Notes: generated from the letters alone by a model not told the origin. Counted from the first letter of the stretch, positions 1 to 7,909 are shown. The stretch is 64,000 nt of DNA from Coprobacillus cateniformis (GCF_009767585.1 NZ_WSNW01000001.1:2874041-2938040), one strand, 5' to 3'. Translations and numbers: made by a program.

Positions 1-1
1 T

Positions 2-583
2 ACCGTTGCAAGTGGAAATACGATAACCAGATTGCTTCAGTATGATATACGTAAGCATCCTTGGCATTGTATATTCTTAATTCAAATGGCTTTCTATTAT
101 GGTTTATATCTTATTCATTTGTCATCATTTGAAAAAGCCAAATCAGCCTTGTTATTTCCTGTTCGTTATATGAGTGATCAGGAATTTGAGGATTTTTATC
201 ATCAACATGTTGAGATATATTACTATCCACAAGTTGTTGCAGAAATGCAAAGTAAAAAAGATGAGGGTTATGTTGTGATTTTGTGCACTGCTTCTAGTGA
301 AGTCTATATGAAGTATAATCAACTGCCTATTGATCAGTTGATTGGTACAAGAACAAGACGCATTGGAAATCATGAAACATCTGAAATTATAGGTAAAAAT
401 TGTAAGGGGAAAGAAAAGATTAATCGGATTAAAGAGTATCTAAAGAATCAGGATATTGAAATTGATTATGAAAATTCATATGGTTATTCTGATTCTAATG
501 ATGATATTCCTATGTTATCATTAGTCAAACATAAAAAAAGAGTCTTATTAAAGACTGGTGAAATGATAGAATTTAAAGAATAA
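2..583 (+). CDS. HAD-family phosphatase (partial, 5' end outside window)
   Basis: Reading frame is open from the left edge. The first visible residues, TVASGNT, look like the tail of a HAD motif I (DxDGT), so the true start lies a few codons upstream of the window. Further on the sequence shows a motif II-like stretch (VILCTASSE), a Lys-rich motif III region (KNCKGKEKINRI) and motif IV GYSDSNDDIPML, whose acidic residues bind Mg2+. This order fits the HAD-IB (SerB/phosphoserine phosphatase-like) group, whose members hydrolyse small phosphomonoesters in the cytoplasm. The substrate cannot be told from sequence. The stop codon is part of a terminator stem, so the gene probably ends its own transcript. 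Confidence 0.8.
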   Translation, partial: TVASGNTITRLLQYDIRKHPWHCIFLIQMAFYYGLYLIHLSSFEKAKSALLFPVRYMSDQEFEDFYHQHVEIYYYPQVVAEMQSKKDEGYVVILCTASSEVYMKYNQLPIDQLIGTRTRRIGNHETSEIIGKNCKGKEKINRIKEYLKNQDIEIDYENSYGYSDSNDDIPMLSLVKHKKRVLLKTGEMIEFKE

Positions 584-604
584 GACGTTTATCGTCTTTT
601 TCTT
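582..604 (+). terminator. Intrinsic terminator of the HAD gene
   Basis: Stem AAGACG / CGTCTT with a 5-nt loop, followed by TTTTTC. The stop codon TAA contributes the first two bases of the stem. Confidence 0.75.
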
Positions 605-623
605 ATGGAAAGAGAGAGAAAAG

Positions 624-1457
624 ATGTTAAAAAATTTAAAATTAGAACTTGCAAGTTTAGATGACCTAGAAGATATTGCTCATATTTATGAAGATATCCA
701 TACTGATTTAGAACAGACAGTGAATTATCCAAGATGGCCTAAAGGAATTTATCCAACAATTCACTCTGCAAAGCAAGCCATTGAAAAACAAGAAATGTTT
801 GTATTAAAAGATCAGAACCAAACGATTGGAAGTGTTATTCTCAATCATCAACAGGACTTAGGGTATGAAGACGCAAATTGGCTTGTTAATGCTAAAGAAA
901 GTGAAGTTATGGTTATTCACACTTTGGCAATTGCTCCATTATACAAAGGTCAGGGTTATGCAGGTATAATGATCCGTTTTATCAAAGATATTGCTAAACG
1001 ATGTCACTGTTTAGCATTACGCTTAGATTTAACACAAGGAAATTTACCAGCACGTTATTTATATCAGAGACACGGGTTTTATTTTACAGGGATAGCTGAT
1101 TTGCATCGTCAAGAGGATGGGATTGATTATTGTGAAATGTTTGAATATGATTTGACATCACCTAGAGATCAGTTAGAGATGATAGAAAAGATTGTTGATG
1201 ATTTTGTGAGTGAACGTGATTGGCATCAGTATCATACAGCTGATAATTTATCAAAATCAATTATTATTGAAGCAGCTGAACTCTTAGAATGTTTTCAATG
1301 GGAAGATGAGTATAACTTTGAACATGCCTGTGAAGAATTGGCAGATGTCTTTATCTATTGTTTTCAATTATCTGCCTTTTTAAAAGTTGATATCAAAAAG
1401 ATGATTTCTAATAAAATGAAAAAAAACATTAAAAAATACCCAGTTGGAAAGTGTTAA
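624..1457 (+). CDS. Fusion of GNAT acetyltransferase and MazG-like nucleotide pyrophosphohydrolase
   Basis: One uninterrupted frame of 277 residues carries two domains. Residues 1-175 are a GNAT N-acetyltransferase: the acetyl-CoA-binding motif A is at 99-118 (LAIAPLYKGQGYAG) and motif B follows near NLPARYLYQRHGF. Residues 183-277 match all-alpha MazG-like NTP pyrophosphohydrolases: EAAE (216-219) and EELAD (237-241) give the ExxE...ExxD magnesium-binding set, and the ending KKYPV is typical of the family. GNAT proteins acetylate amines; MazG proteins hydrolyse NTPs, often non-canonical ones. Both domains appear complete, so either activity could be real. A purine-rich Shine-Dalgarno precedes the ATG. 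Substrates of both halves are unknown. Confidence 0.82.
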   Translation: MLKNLKLELASLDDLEDIAHIYEDIHTDLEQTVNYPRWPKGIYPTIHSAKQAIEKQEMFVLKDQNQTIGSVILNHQQDLGYEDANWLVNAKESEVMVIHTLAIAPLYKGQGYAGIMIRFIKDIAKRCHCLALRLDLTQGNLPARYLYQRHGFYFTGIADLHRQEDGIDYCEMFEYDLTSPRDQLEMIEKIVDDFVSERDWHQYHTADNLSKSIIIEAAELLECFQWEDEYNFEHACEELADVFIYCFQLSAFLKVDIKKMISNKMKKNIKKYPVGKC

Positions 1458-1838
1458 TTTTGATATGAAAATTACATTATTTTATTTGTGTTGACTATAA
1501 ACTAAATTCAAGACCAAATATACACTTTAATATTGAAGTGTTTTTTGGATGAATATAATCGATTTCATTTGTAAAATAGAAAATGAATGACGCTATCTTT
1601 TTTCAATGTATAATTTTTTATATCATAATAAAAACAATTTTAATTTATGCTATAATGAATGTATAGTATAGAAAATAACAGTCTCTAATGGCTAGATGAA
1701 GATTTTATAGCAGAAGGTGATAACAAAAATAACAACGAGAGTGGTAAATGGCTCTATTATGTAATATCCTCTTGTGGAGGTGTTTTATTAAAAATTTAAG
1801 GTGAGTTAGAAAAATCAAACGATAACAAGGAGAAAAAT
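1458..1838 (+). promoter_or_regulatory. Long 5' leader with promoter and possible transcription attenuator
   Basis: No gene in this 381-base stretch. An extended -10 (TGCTATAAT, ending near 1656) is followed by a leader of about 175 nt before the next CDS. The leader contains GAGAGTGGTAAATGGC (about 1737-1752), which loosely resembles a T-box antiterminator core, and then a short hairpin CCTC-TTGT-GGAGG with TGTTTTATT (about 1768-1789) that looks like a terminator. The conserved ACCGCG of a true T-box is absent and no specifier loop is recognisable, so the class of element is unknown. Confidence 0.35.
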
Positions 1839-2312
1839 ATGAGAAGAAAAGATAGAGAAATCACTGATTTTAATGAAATAATTGATATTATTAAAAAATG
1901 TGATGTTTGTAGAATTGCATTAAACGATGATGAATATCCATATGTTGTTCCACTCAATTTTGGTTTGGATGTACAAGGAAATCAGGTATTTTTTTATTTC
2001 CATGCTGCTATGGAAGGGAAAAAGTTGGATTTAATAGCAAAGGATAATCGTGCAACATTTGAAATGGATTGTGATCATAATTTTATTCTATATGAAGAAA
2101 GAATGAGTTGTACTATGGGATATGCAAGTGTTATTGGACATGGAACTATAGAAATTGTTGCGGATGAAGATAAATATGAATCATTAAAAATTTTAATGCG
2201 CCAATATCATGCAGAAGATTTTAAATTTAATACAGATATGATGAAAGTCACGACTGTATTGAAAATGACAGTGACAGATATGTTAGGAAAGAGAAGAAAT
2301 AATATACATTAG
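1839..2312 (+). CDS. Pyridoxamine 5'-phosphate oxidase family protein (NimA-like)
   Basis: 157 residues with the small split-barrel flavin-binding fold of the PNPOx-like family. The N-terminal pattern KCDVCRIAL...YPYVVPLNFG followed by FYFHAAMEGKKLDLI is characteristic of the NimA/5-nitroimidazole reductase-related subgroup, which binds FMN or a related cofactor and reduces small molecules or shields redox cofactors. The protein is cytosolic with no signal peptide. RBS AAGGAG lies 7 nt ahead of the ATG. It is a single gene behind a long leader with a possible attenuator. Its true substrate is unknown; resistance to nitroimidazoles is only one option for this broad family. Confidence 0.8.
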   Translation: MRRKDREITDFNEIIDIIKKCDVCRIALNDDEYPYVVPLNFGLDVQGNQVFFYFHAAMEGKKLDLIAKDNRATFEMDCDHNFILYEERMSCTMGYASVIGHGTIEIVADEDKYESLKILMRQYHAEDFKFNTDMMKVTTVLKMTVTDMLGKRRNNIH

Positions 2313-2502
2313 TTGACTTTAAAATAATAAGAATCAATAAAGGGATATGTGAAGGAAATTATGAAATGAAGACAAATATGGTATTTATACTTTCCATAAC
2401 AGTATTATTGATATTTAATATTTAACTTTCGTTTGTTTAATATCATCGAATATGAAGAGATATCACTAGGTTTGCATTTTGCTATCTTGATATGTATAAC
2501 AT

Positions 2503-2547
2503 AAATGAACCACATTATTTAGACGTACAAATAATCGTGGTTCATTT
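2503..2547. repeat. Large inverted repeat between convergent genes
   Basis: Two perfect 11-bp arms, AAATGAACCAC (2503-2513) and GTGGTTCATTT (2537-2547), enclose a second pair, ATTATTT and AAATAAT. It lies between the ends of two convergent genes. There is no strong T-tract on either strand, so it may be a weak bidirectional terminator or an mRNA 3'-end stabiliser. Confidence 0.5.
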
Positions 2548-2575
2548 CGAGATTGTCTCTTTAATTATGTATAGA

Positions 2576-2992
2576 TTAGATATCAAAATCTTCAGATTTG
2601 AAATGACTGTAAAATCTTCCTTGTGTTGCTGTGAAACGAAGAACACAATAGTCTGGATCAGTAACACCTTCAGGGTAATACATTGTATCACCATCTTGCC
2701 ATATAAGTTCTTTACTTTGTGCATCTTCTAAAACTTCCATTGTTCCTTTGAGCATAACGCCTCTAAAGAATCGTTTGTCACAAAAATAGATACACGCTTT
2801 GGGATCCTTTCTATATTGTGCAACTCTTCTTGAAGAAGTATTGGTTGTAAAATAAAAAATCTTAATTCCTTCTCTTATACGTGGTGGTAACATGGCTTTG
2901 GTATTAGGGAAACCTTCTTCATCAATTGAACTGATAAAAGCAACACTTTGCTTATCTATTAAATTCCCGATTGTTTTTTCTGCATCTCTCAT
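2576..2992 (-). CDS. Pyridoxamine 5'-phosphate oxidase family protein (general stress protein-like)
   Basis: 138 residues with a split-barrel PNPOx-like fold: AFISSIDEEGFPNTKAM is the first strand pair, FYFTTNTSSRRVAQYRKDPKACIYF is the FMN-phosphate region, and the C-terminus has FTATQGRFYSHF. It resembles the general stress protein 26 group, which binds FMN or F420-like cofactors. The gene has a good RBS (GGAGGT in its own orientation) and is transcribed alone. It is clearly different from the neighbouring NimA-like gene, so the two are distant family members rather than a recent duplication. Function beyond flavin binding cannot be assigned. Confidence 0.8.
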   Translation of the reverse strand: MRDAEKTIGNLIDKQSVAFISSIDEEGFPNTKAMLPPRIREGIKIFYFTTNTSSRRVAQYRKDPKACIYFCDKRFFRGVMLKGTMEVLEDAQSKELIWQDGDTMYYPEGVTDPDYCVLRFTATQGRFYSHFKSEDFDI

Positions 2993-3060
2993 AAATATAC
3001 CTCCTTTTTTTATTATAGGATGTTTAAGTATAAAGGTAAAGAAAAGGTATTATAATGAGA

Positions 3061-3100
3061 AAAAAAGTCTAATAATCAATTGTGATCATTAGACTTTTTA
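3061..3100 (-). terminator. Intrinsic terminator, symmetrical
   Basis: Stem GTCTAATAATCA / TGATCATTAGAC with one mismatch, flanked by an A-run on the left and a T-run on the right. It lies downstream of the minus-strand DUF378 gene and could also act on the plus strand. Confidence 0.7.
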
Positions 3101-3156
3101 TATCTTGTCTCCATAACATACCAAATGTTATGATGACCATTGTTGATAACATTGAT

Positions 3157-3351
3157 CTATTGATCAAGGTCAGTAAACAGTAACATAATGTTAATGATAC
3201 CAGCAATACCAACAATCATATAAATAATAGCACTTAACATAGAGGTACCAAAAATACTTTCAACTAGATTAAAATTGAATAAACCAATTAATCCCCAGTT
3301 GATGGCACCTATAATTGTAAATACCAAAGCAATCTTTTGTATTAGGTTCAT
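3157..3351 (-). CDS. DUF378 family small membrane protein (YuzA-like)
   Basis: 64 residues with two transmembrane helices. The pattern IGAINWGLIGLFNFNLVESIFG followed by IIYMIVGIAGI is diagnostic of the DUF378 family (Bacillus YuzA). The role of the family is unknown. The gene has a strong RBS (AGGAGGAG) upstream and a terminator downstream, so it is a single-gene unit. It is transcribed divergently from the neighbouring YdcC-like gene. Confidence 0.85.
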   Translation of the reverse strand: MNLIQKIALVFTIIGAINWGLIGLFNFNLVESIFGTSMLSAIIYMIVGIAGIINIMLLFTDLDQ

Positions 3352-3444
3352 AGTCTACTCCTCCTAGTGATAGTATAACCAAACATGTTATCTTTATTCA
3401 TAAAACATGACATTTATCATAAATTATGTTGAGGAGGAAAAATG

Positions 3445-4431
3445 ATGAATAAGAAATATATTGCAATCATTGCTGCGGTTGTGCTTTTGGTGGGTGGATT
3501 TTGTTTTTTTAAGTTTAAATCATCTTCATTGGATAAATTGATGAAAGAGGCCAATGAATATAAGAGTTATCAATTGGTTTGTAATATGGAAATGCTTGAG
3601 AATGATGAATTAAAATCATATCAAGTCACATCAACTTATGCTAAGATTGATGATAAAGATTACTATAAAGTAGAACTTTATGATAAATCTTTAAATCAAG
3701 CACAAGTTATAGTAAGAAATGATGATGGTGTATTTGTACTTACACCTTCATTAAATCAAGCTTTCCAATTTAAAAGTGAATGGCCAAATAACTCTCCAAA
3801 ACCATACATCTATCAATCATTATTATCATTTTTAAAAGATAATAAACCAGAGAAGGTGAAAGATGGATATTTGGCAAATGGAAATATGACTTATGAAAAC
3901 GATGAACGTGTGAAAACACAAGAAGTCAAATTCGATAAAGATTTAAAACCTGTTTATGTAACAGTTTATGATGGCGATGGAACAGAAGTGATCAAACTCA
4001 CTGCAACATCTTTTAAATCTAATGAAGATATTAAGAAAGATGCCTTTGTTCAAGAGACAATTATGAAAGAAAGCAAAAACCAATATACAAGTGCTTCTGC
4101 GTCACTACCACTTTATCCTGTATCATTAATGGGATCAACATTAGAACATGAAAAAGTATCTCAAATCCAAAATACAACAAATCATATTCTTAAATTTACT
4201 GGAGATAAGTCGTTTACAATTATTGAAAGTGCAATGACTTCAGGTGATGATATTGATGTAGAGGTTGTCAATGGAAAAATGATTGATTTAATTGATGGTG
4301 TTGCTTTTGAAAATGAGAATCAAATGACATATGTTTCTTCTGGCATTGTATGCTCATTGTATTCTAATGATTTAACTAAAGCAGAAATGATTGCAGTTTT
4401 ATCAAGTATGCAGGCATCTAATGTGAAATAG
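3445..4431 (+). CDS. YdcC/GerS-like membrane-anchored LolA-fold protein
   Basis: About 328 residues: one N-terminal transmembrane segment (residues 4-24, AIIAAVVLLVGGFCFFKF) and a large beta-rich extracytoplasmic domain. It resembles the LolA-fold sporulation proteins YdcC and GerS, which are thought to handle lipid or cell-wall intermediates outside the membrane. The strongest support is position: ydcC stands directly before alr in Bacillus as well. No classical lipobox cysteine precedes a +2 residue; Cys21 lies inside the hydrophobic segment. The ATG at 3445 is chosen because it lies 7 nt from GAGGAGG; the ATG at 3442 is an alternative. The assignment rests on overall pattern and synteny, not on a catalytic motif. 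Confidence 0.6.
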   Translation: MNKKYIAIIAAVVLLVGGFCFFKFKSSSLDKLMKEANEYKSYQLVCNMEMLENDELKSYQVTSTYAKIDDKDYYKVELYDKSLNQAQVIVRNDDGVFVLTPSLNQAFQFKSEWPNNSPKPYIYQSLLSFLKDNKPEKVKDGYLANGNMTYENDERVKTQEVKFDKDLKPVYVTVYDGDGTEVIKLTATSFKSNEDIKKDAFVQETIMKESKNQYTSASASLPLYPVSLMGSTLEHEKVSQIQNTTNHILKFTGDKSFTIIESAMTSGDDIDVEVVNGKMIDLIDGVAFENENQMTYVSSGIVCSLYSNDLTKAEMIAVLSSMQASNVK

Positions 4432-4450
4432 GGATTAATCCCTATTTTTT
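4426..4450 (+). terminator. Intrinsic terminator of the YdcC-like gene
   Basis: Palindrome AAATAGGGAT-TA-ATCCCTATTT plus a T-run. The stop codon TAG (4429-4431) is inside the left arm. Confidence 0.8.
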
Positions 4451-4451
4451 C

Positions 4452-4480
4452 TTGAAAAAAAATGCTGATTAGACTATACT
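4452..4480 (+). promoter_or_regulatory. SigA-type promoter of alr
   Basis: TTGAAA (4452-4457), 17-bp spacer, TATACT (4475-4480), directly after the previous terminator. It gives alr its own transcript. Confidence 0.75.
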
Positions 4481-4504
4481 AGAACAATGAAAAGGGGTGT
4501 TACT

Positions 4505-5605
4505 GTGACACATTATCGTGATACACATGCATTGATACGTCTTGATTATTTGCAGGACAATGTCAACACATTATACCAAAGAGTTCAAAAGCCAATGATG
4601 GCAATTATTAAAGCAAATGCATATGGACATGGATATCAGGAAGTTGCCAATGTTTTAAAGGATCATGAACACATTTCAATGTTTGGTGTAGCAACCTTAA
4701 AAGAAGCTATTGATTTACGAAAATTAGGGATTGAACAAGATATTTTGGTTTTAGGTGCAATTCCATTAAAAGACCTTGATTTTGTAATTGATTATGATAT
4801 AACATTAACTTTATTCTCTAAGGAATATATGGAAGAGATTGTTGAACTTTATCATCATGAAAAGCCAGTCAAGGTGCATATAAAAATAGATACAGGAATG
4901 AATAGAATTGGGTTAAAAACAAAAACTGAATTTGAAGATGTATTAAGAAACTATCCTAAAGATATTTTTCAAATTGATGGTGTTTTTACACACTTTGCAA
5001 CAGCTGATGATCCTCTGCAAAATGATGCTTATGAAAATCAACTGAATATGTTTTATGATATCGTTGGAGACCATCAGTTTCGCTATATTCATTGTCAAAA
5101 CTCTGCTTCTATGATGTATCATCATGAAGAAAAATCCAATTTAGCAAGAATTGGAATAGCGATGTATGGTGTGGATCCTGCTGGTGAAGAGAGTGTACAC
5201 TTAAAACAAGTCATGTCTTTATATAGTCGAGTTGTTATGATTAAAAAAATAAAAAAAGGAGAGAAAATAGGTTACGGATTAACTTATACGGCTCCTGAAG
5301 ATGAATATATTGCAACATTACCAATTGGATATGCTGATGGTTTTATCCGTGCGAATCAAGGAAGAGACGTTTATATCCAAGGTAAGTATTATCCCATTGT
5401 AGGAAGAGTTTGTATGGATCAGATGATGGTTAAAGTGGATGAACATATCAAAGTTCATGATGAAGTTGAAATCTTTGGCGATCATATGACTTTATCACGT
5501 ATGGCTAAAGAATTAAAGACAATTCCTTATGAAATTGTTTGTTTGATTAGTGAACGTGTAGAACGTATCTATCAGCCAACGGTCATGAAAATATATCGTG
5601 GTTAA
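4505..5605 (+). CDS. alr: Alanine racemase
   Basis: Fold-type III PLP enzyme converting L-alanine to D-alanine for peptidoglycan. The PLP lysine is in AIIKANAYGHG near residue 34. The TIM-barrel motifs IKIDTGMNRIG, THFATAD and SNLARIGIAMYG follow, and the C-terminal beta domain has LPIGYADGF and VCMDQMMV. Length of 366 residues is normal. The GTG at 4505 is chosen because AAGGGG lies 8 nt upstream; an in-frame ATG at 4487 has no RBS and overlaps the promoter. The ydcC-alr order is shared with Bacillus, but here a terminator and a new promoter separate the two genes. Confidence 0.97.
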   Translation: MTHYRDTHALIRLDYLQDNVNTLYQRVQKPMMAIIKANAYGHGYQEVANVLKDHEHISMFGVATLKEAIDLRKLGIEQDILVLGAIPLKDLDFVIDYDITLTLFSKEYMEEIVELYHHEKPVKVHIKIDTGMNRIGLKTKTEFEDVLRNYPKDIFQIDGVFTHFATADDPLQNDAYENQLNMFYDIVGDHQFRYIHCQNSASMMYHHEEKSNLARIGIAMYGVDPAGEESVHLKQVMSLYSRVVMIKKIKKGEKIGYGLTYTAPEDEYIATLPIGYADGFIRANQGRDVYIQGKYYPIVGRVCMDQMMVKVDEHIKVHDEVEIFGDHMTLSRMAKELKTIPYEIVCLISERVERIYQPTVMKIYRG

Positions 5606-5610
5606 ATAAT

Positions 5611-5649
5611 AAAATAACCAATCAAGAGAGAATCTTGATTGGTTATTTT
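5611..5649 (+). terminator. Intrinsic terminator of alr
   Basis: A perfect 17-bp stem, AAAATAACCAATCAAGA (5611-5627) and TCTTGATTGGTTATTTT (5633-5649), with a 5-nt loop. The A-run and T-run make it potentially bidirectional. Confidence 0.85.
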
Positions 5650-5655
5650 GATATA

Positions 5656-5682
5656 GAAAAACTCTTGTTTAAAACAAGAGTT
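5656..5682 (-). terminator. Intrinsic terminator of the minus-strand thioredoxin-fold gene
   Basis: On the minus strand, AACTCTTGTTT / AAACAAGAGTT is followed by TTTTTC. The stem begins within the stop codon of the gene it ends. Confidence 0.75.
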
Positions 5683-6109
5683 ACTTAAGATTTTCTTTGA
5701 TGAAATCATATAAAGAATAGTATTGCATACTTCCTTCTTTTTTAGCAATAACTTCGCCTTTTTTAATAACAAATGTTGCCGGGTAAGAAACACTTTCTCC
5801 CAATGTTTTTTCAACATACTCATTAATATTTTTTATATCTTTTGTATCTAAATAATAGAAAGGTGTAGAACGATTCTTTGTTGTATATTGTGTCATGATT
5901 GTTTGATAACCTGCGACAGTTGTATTTGATGAATCCCCTAAGACAACAACAAAGTCTTCTTTGCTTTCAATCATTTCTGTTAAATGAGATTGTTTTATTG
6001 TTTTATAATCTTTGAATGTTGCTTGACGATAAATAAATAATCCTAAAAAGACAACAAGCACCAAACCAAAGACGCTAATTTCTTTTGCAAACTTCTTAAT
6101 AAACTCCAT
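5681..6109 (-). CDS. Membrane-anchored thioredoxin-fold protein lacking CxxC
   Basis: 142 residues: an N-terminal signal anchor (VFGLVLVVFLGLFIYR, residues 13-28) and an extracytoplasmic domain. The segment DFVVVLGDSS is where a thioredoxin places its active site, but SSNTTVAGY replaces CxxC. The cis-proline region is kept (SYPATFVIKKGEVI), as in bacteriocin-transport-accessory and DsbA-like folds. A thioredoxin fold without cysteines cannot do disulfide exchange and suggests a binding or chaperone role. It is a single gene between alr and the ROK gene with its own terminator. The fold assignment is moderately sure; the function is unknown. Confidence 0.6.
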   Translation of the reverse strand: MEFIKKFAKEISVFGLVLVVFLGLFIYRQATFKDYKTIKQSHLTEMIESKEDFVVVLGDSSNTTVAGYQTIMTQYTTKNRSTPFYYLDTKDIKNINEYVEKTLGESVSYPATFVIKKGEVIAKKEGSMQYYSLYDFIKENLK

Positions 6110-6278
6110 TATAAATGCCTCCTAATGTACATATTTTAACAAATTTACATACAGATGACAATAATAACTTTGTGTGAATTCTTTTCTAATTTTTAAGTGA
6201 TACTTTGTTTTCAGTTTACTTTCTTGAAAAATATGTTTACAATAAAAGAAAAGAGAAAATAAGAGTGAGGTTTAAGGA

Positions 6279-7172
6279 ATGAAAACATATTTAACATTTG
6301 ATGTAGGGGGAAGTGCTATTAAATATGCATTAATCCAAGAAGATTTATCAATACTTGATAAATCAAGTGTGCCAACACCAATGGATTCATTGGAACATTT
6401 TGTTGAAACTATAGGAGAAATTTATGATCGTTATGCTTCTCAAATTTCTGGAATAGCTATAAGCATGCCTGGGATTATAGATCCTCAAAAAGGATATTCT
6501 TATACTGGCGGGGCATTACGTTACATAGAAAAATTGGAAACTGTAAAAGTTCTGCAAGCAAGATGTCCTATCAATATAACGATTGGAAATGATGCTAAAT
6601 GTGCTGCTAATGCTGAAATTGGATTTGGTAATTTAAAAGATATTCAAGATGGGGCTGTTGTTATTTTAGGAACAGGAATTGGTGGGTGTTTGATTAAGAA
6701 TCATCAAGTTCATACAGGGCGTCATTTTAGTGCAGGAGAATTTTCATTTATGAAAACGAATTGCCTAGATCCAATAGGGTTGGATTATGCATGGTCTGAT
6801 CGTAATGGAATTAAAGGTTTGTTAAAAAGAGTTCAGGAAGAATTAGAAACTGATAAAAAAATGAGTGGTAAAGAAATTTTTGAATTAGCAAATCAAGGAA
6901 ATGAAAAGGTCATTAAGGGGATTGATCAGTTCTCATTAGAAGTCGCTACGCAAATTTTTAATGTTCATATTATATTTGATTGTGAGAAAGTTGCGATTGG
7001 TGGAGGAATTAGTGCACAGCCATTATTAATTGAATTCATCCAAAAAAATTTAGATGCTATTTATGATAATTTAGGATTTGATGTTTATAAACCTGAAATT
7101 GTGCCATGCCATTTTAGAAATGATGCCAATCTTATTGGAACACTATATCAGCATTTAGAGACTTACAAGTAG
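6279..7172 (+). CDS. ROK family sugar kinase
   Basis: 297 residues with the actin-like kinase fold. DVGGSAIKYALI (residues 8-19) is the phosphate-1 loop, IAISMPGIID the ROK core, IGNDAKCAANAE holds the catalytic Asp region, and VVILGTGIGGCLI is phosphate-2. No helix-turn-helix is fused, so this is a kinase rather than a NagC/XylR-type regulator. The usual CxCGxxGC zinc site is missing: where it should be the sequence reads AGEFSFMKTNCLD. That occurs in some beta-glucoside and N-acetylmannosamine kinase-like members. The sugar is unknown and no sugar genes lie next to it. An RBS-like GAGG precedes the ATG at 6279. Confidence 0.85.
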   Translation: MKTYLTFDVGGSAIKYALIQEDLSILDKSSVPTPMDSLEHFVETIGEIYDRYASQISGIAISMPGIIDPQKGYSYTGGALRYIEKLETVKVLQARCPINITIGNDAKCAANAEIGFGNLKDIQDGAVVILGTGIGGCLIKNHQVHTGRHFSAGEFSFMKTNCLDPIGLDYAWSDRNGIKGLLKRVQEELETDKKMSGKEIFELANQGNEKVIKGIDQFSLEVATQIFNVHIIFDCEKVAIGGGISAQPLLIEFIQKNLDAIYDNLGFDVYKPEIVPCHFRNDANLIGTLYQHLETYK

Positions 7173-7190
7173 TTGAATGACTACTTTTTT
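7167..7190 (+). terminator. Intrinsic terminator of the ROK gene
   Basis: AAGTAGT / ACTACTT with a 6-nt loop and a T-run. The stop codon TAG (7170-7172) lies in the left arm. Confidence 0.75.
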
Positions 7191-7421
7191 AATATTAACA
7201 ATAGAGGTCTACAATTCATGTATTTATTTTTAGTACAAAGTAACGAGTGTTTGAGTTATCAAAGATGATTTAGGGAAATTATATATTAATAGATATTGTA
7301 AAATGAGTTGTGCCTTTTGGGATAGTGAATTCATGGAGAATCAAACATAGAAAAGTGTTTAATTCTTTATTTTTAAATTGATATAATTATGCTATAATTG
7401 AATCTCAAAAGAGGTGTATAT

Positions 7422-7574
7422 ATGGAACTCATTAATCAAACATTAATTATGGCGTTTTTAGGTATTATTGCTGCCTGTTGTGTAACATTCCCCATTTTAT
7501 TTCTGGTACAAAGAAGGAAACAACATCGAGAACTTATAGAAACAATAAAAGATTTTTTAAAGCAATCTGATTAA
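7422..7574 (+). CDS. Small single-pass membrane protein (50 residues)
   Basis: ATG at 7422 with GAGGTG 5-6 nt upstream and a TATAAT at 7393-7398. The 50 residues have a hydrophobic segment (LIMAFLGIIAACCVTFPILFLV, split across residues 8-29) and then a basic, charged tail (QRRKQHRELIETIKDFLKQ), a typical N-out/C-in small membrane protein. The gene stands alone in a 720-bp space between ROK and the amidotransferase gene. I do not recognise the family; a regulatory or stress-related micro-protein is possible. The clean RBS and sensible protein make it more than a chance frame. Confidence 0.5.
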   Translation: MELINQTLIMAFLGIIAACCVTFPILFLVQRRKQHRELIETIKDFLKQSD

Positions 7575-7892
7575 ATATACAATGACCAGTTTATGGATAA
7601 CTTAATAAGAAAATAATGACTAGGTCATATAAAAGCTTGATTAGAATTGTTAAAACAGTATATCAATTGGTTCAGCAGATATAGATGTAAGATATGAAAA
7701 GATGTTTGTGGCTTGACATGAAATAATCATTCAAGCTGTTACAGAAAAATACTGCTTCCATAATAGTGAAATCATGGAGTTTAAATTATAATGAAACTTT
7801 CATTTGCCGGGGTGGTCTTTATATTGTCATGGCAAAAATGTATTGAAGACTATGGATTTTTGGTTTAAGATAATAAAAAATACAAAATCATC
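7575..7892. other. Intergenic stretch without a supported gene
   Basis: AT-rich, no gene supported. It holds the second copy of a near-identical 17-mer (7763-7779, one mismatch to 7322-7338) and the A-run of the minus-strand terminator at its right end. A 25-codon frame at 7791 has no convincing RBS. Confidence 0.5.
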
Positions 7893-7909
7893 TCAGGAAT
7901 GATTTTGTA
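7873..7909 (-). terminator. Intrinsic terminator of the class I amidotransferase gene
   Basis: Perfect 11-bp stem TACAAAATCAT (7881-7891) / ATGATTTTGTA (7899-7909), with a T-run on the minus strand. The stop codon sits in the loop. Confidence 0.8.

Noticed and set aside
2366..2425. Tiny 19-residue hydrophobic frame after the NimA-like gene
   Set aside because: Hydrophobic, but too short and with only a weak purine stretch ahead; no evidence of expression.
2492..2731. Open frame on the plus strand over the inverted repeat and the end of the minus-strand oxidase gene
   Set aside because: No RBS, overlaps a well-supported gene on the other strand, and has low-complexity, Ile/Phe-rich composition.
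7791..7868. 25-codon frame upstream of the amidotransferase terminator
   Set aside because: GGAG is too far from the ATG and the product looks like no small protein type I know.
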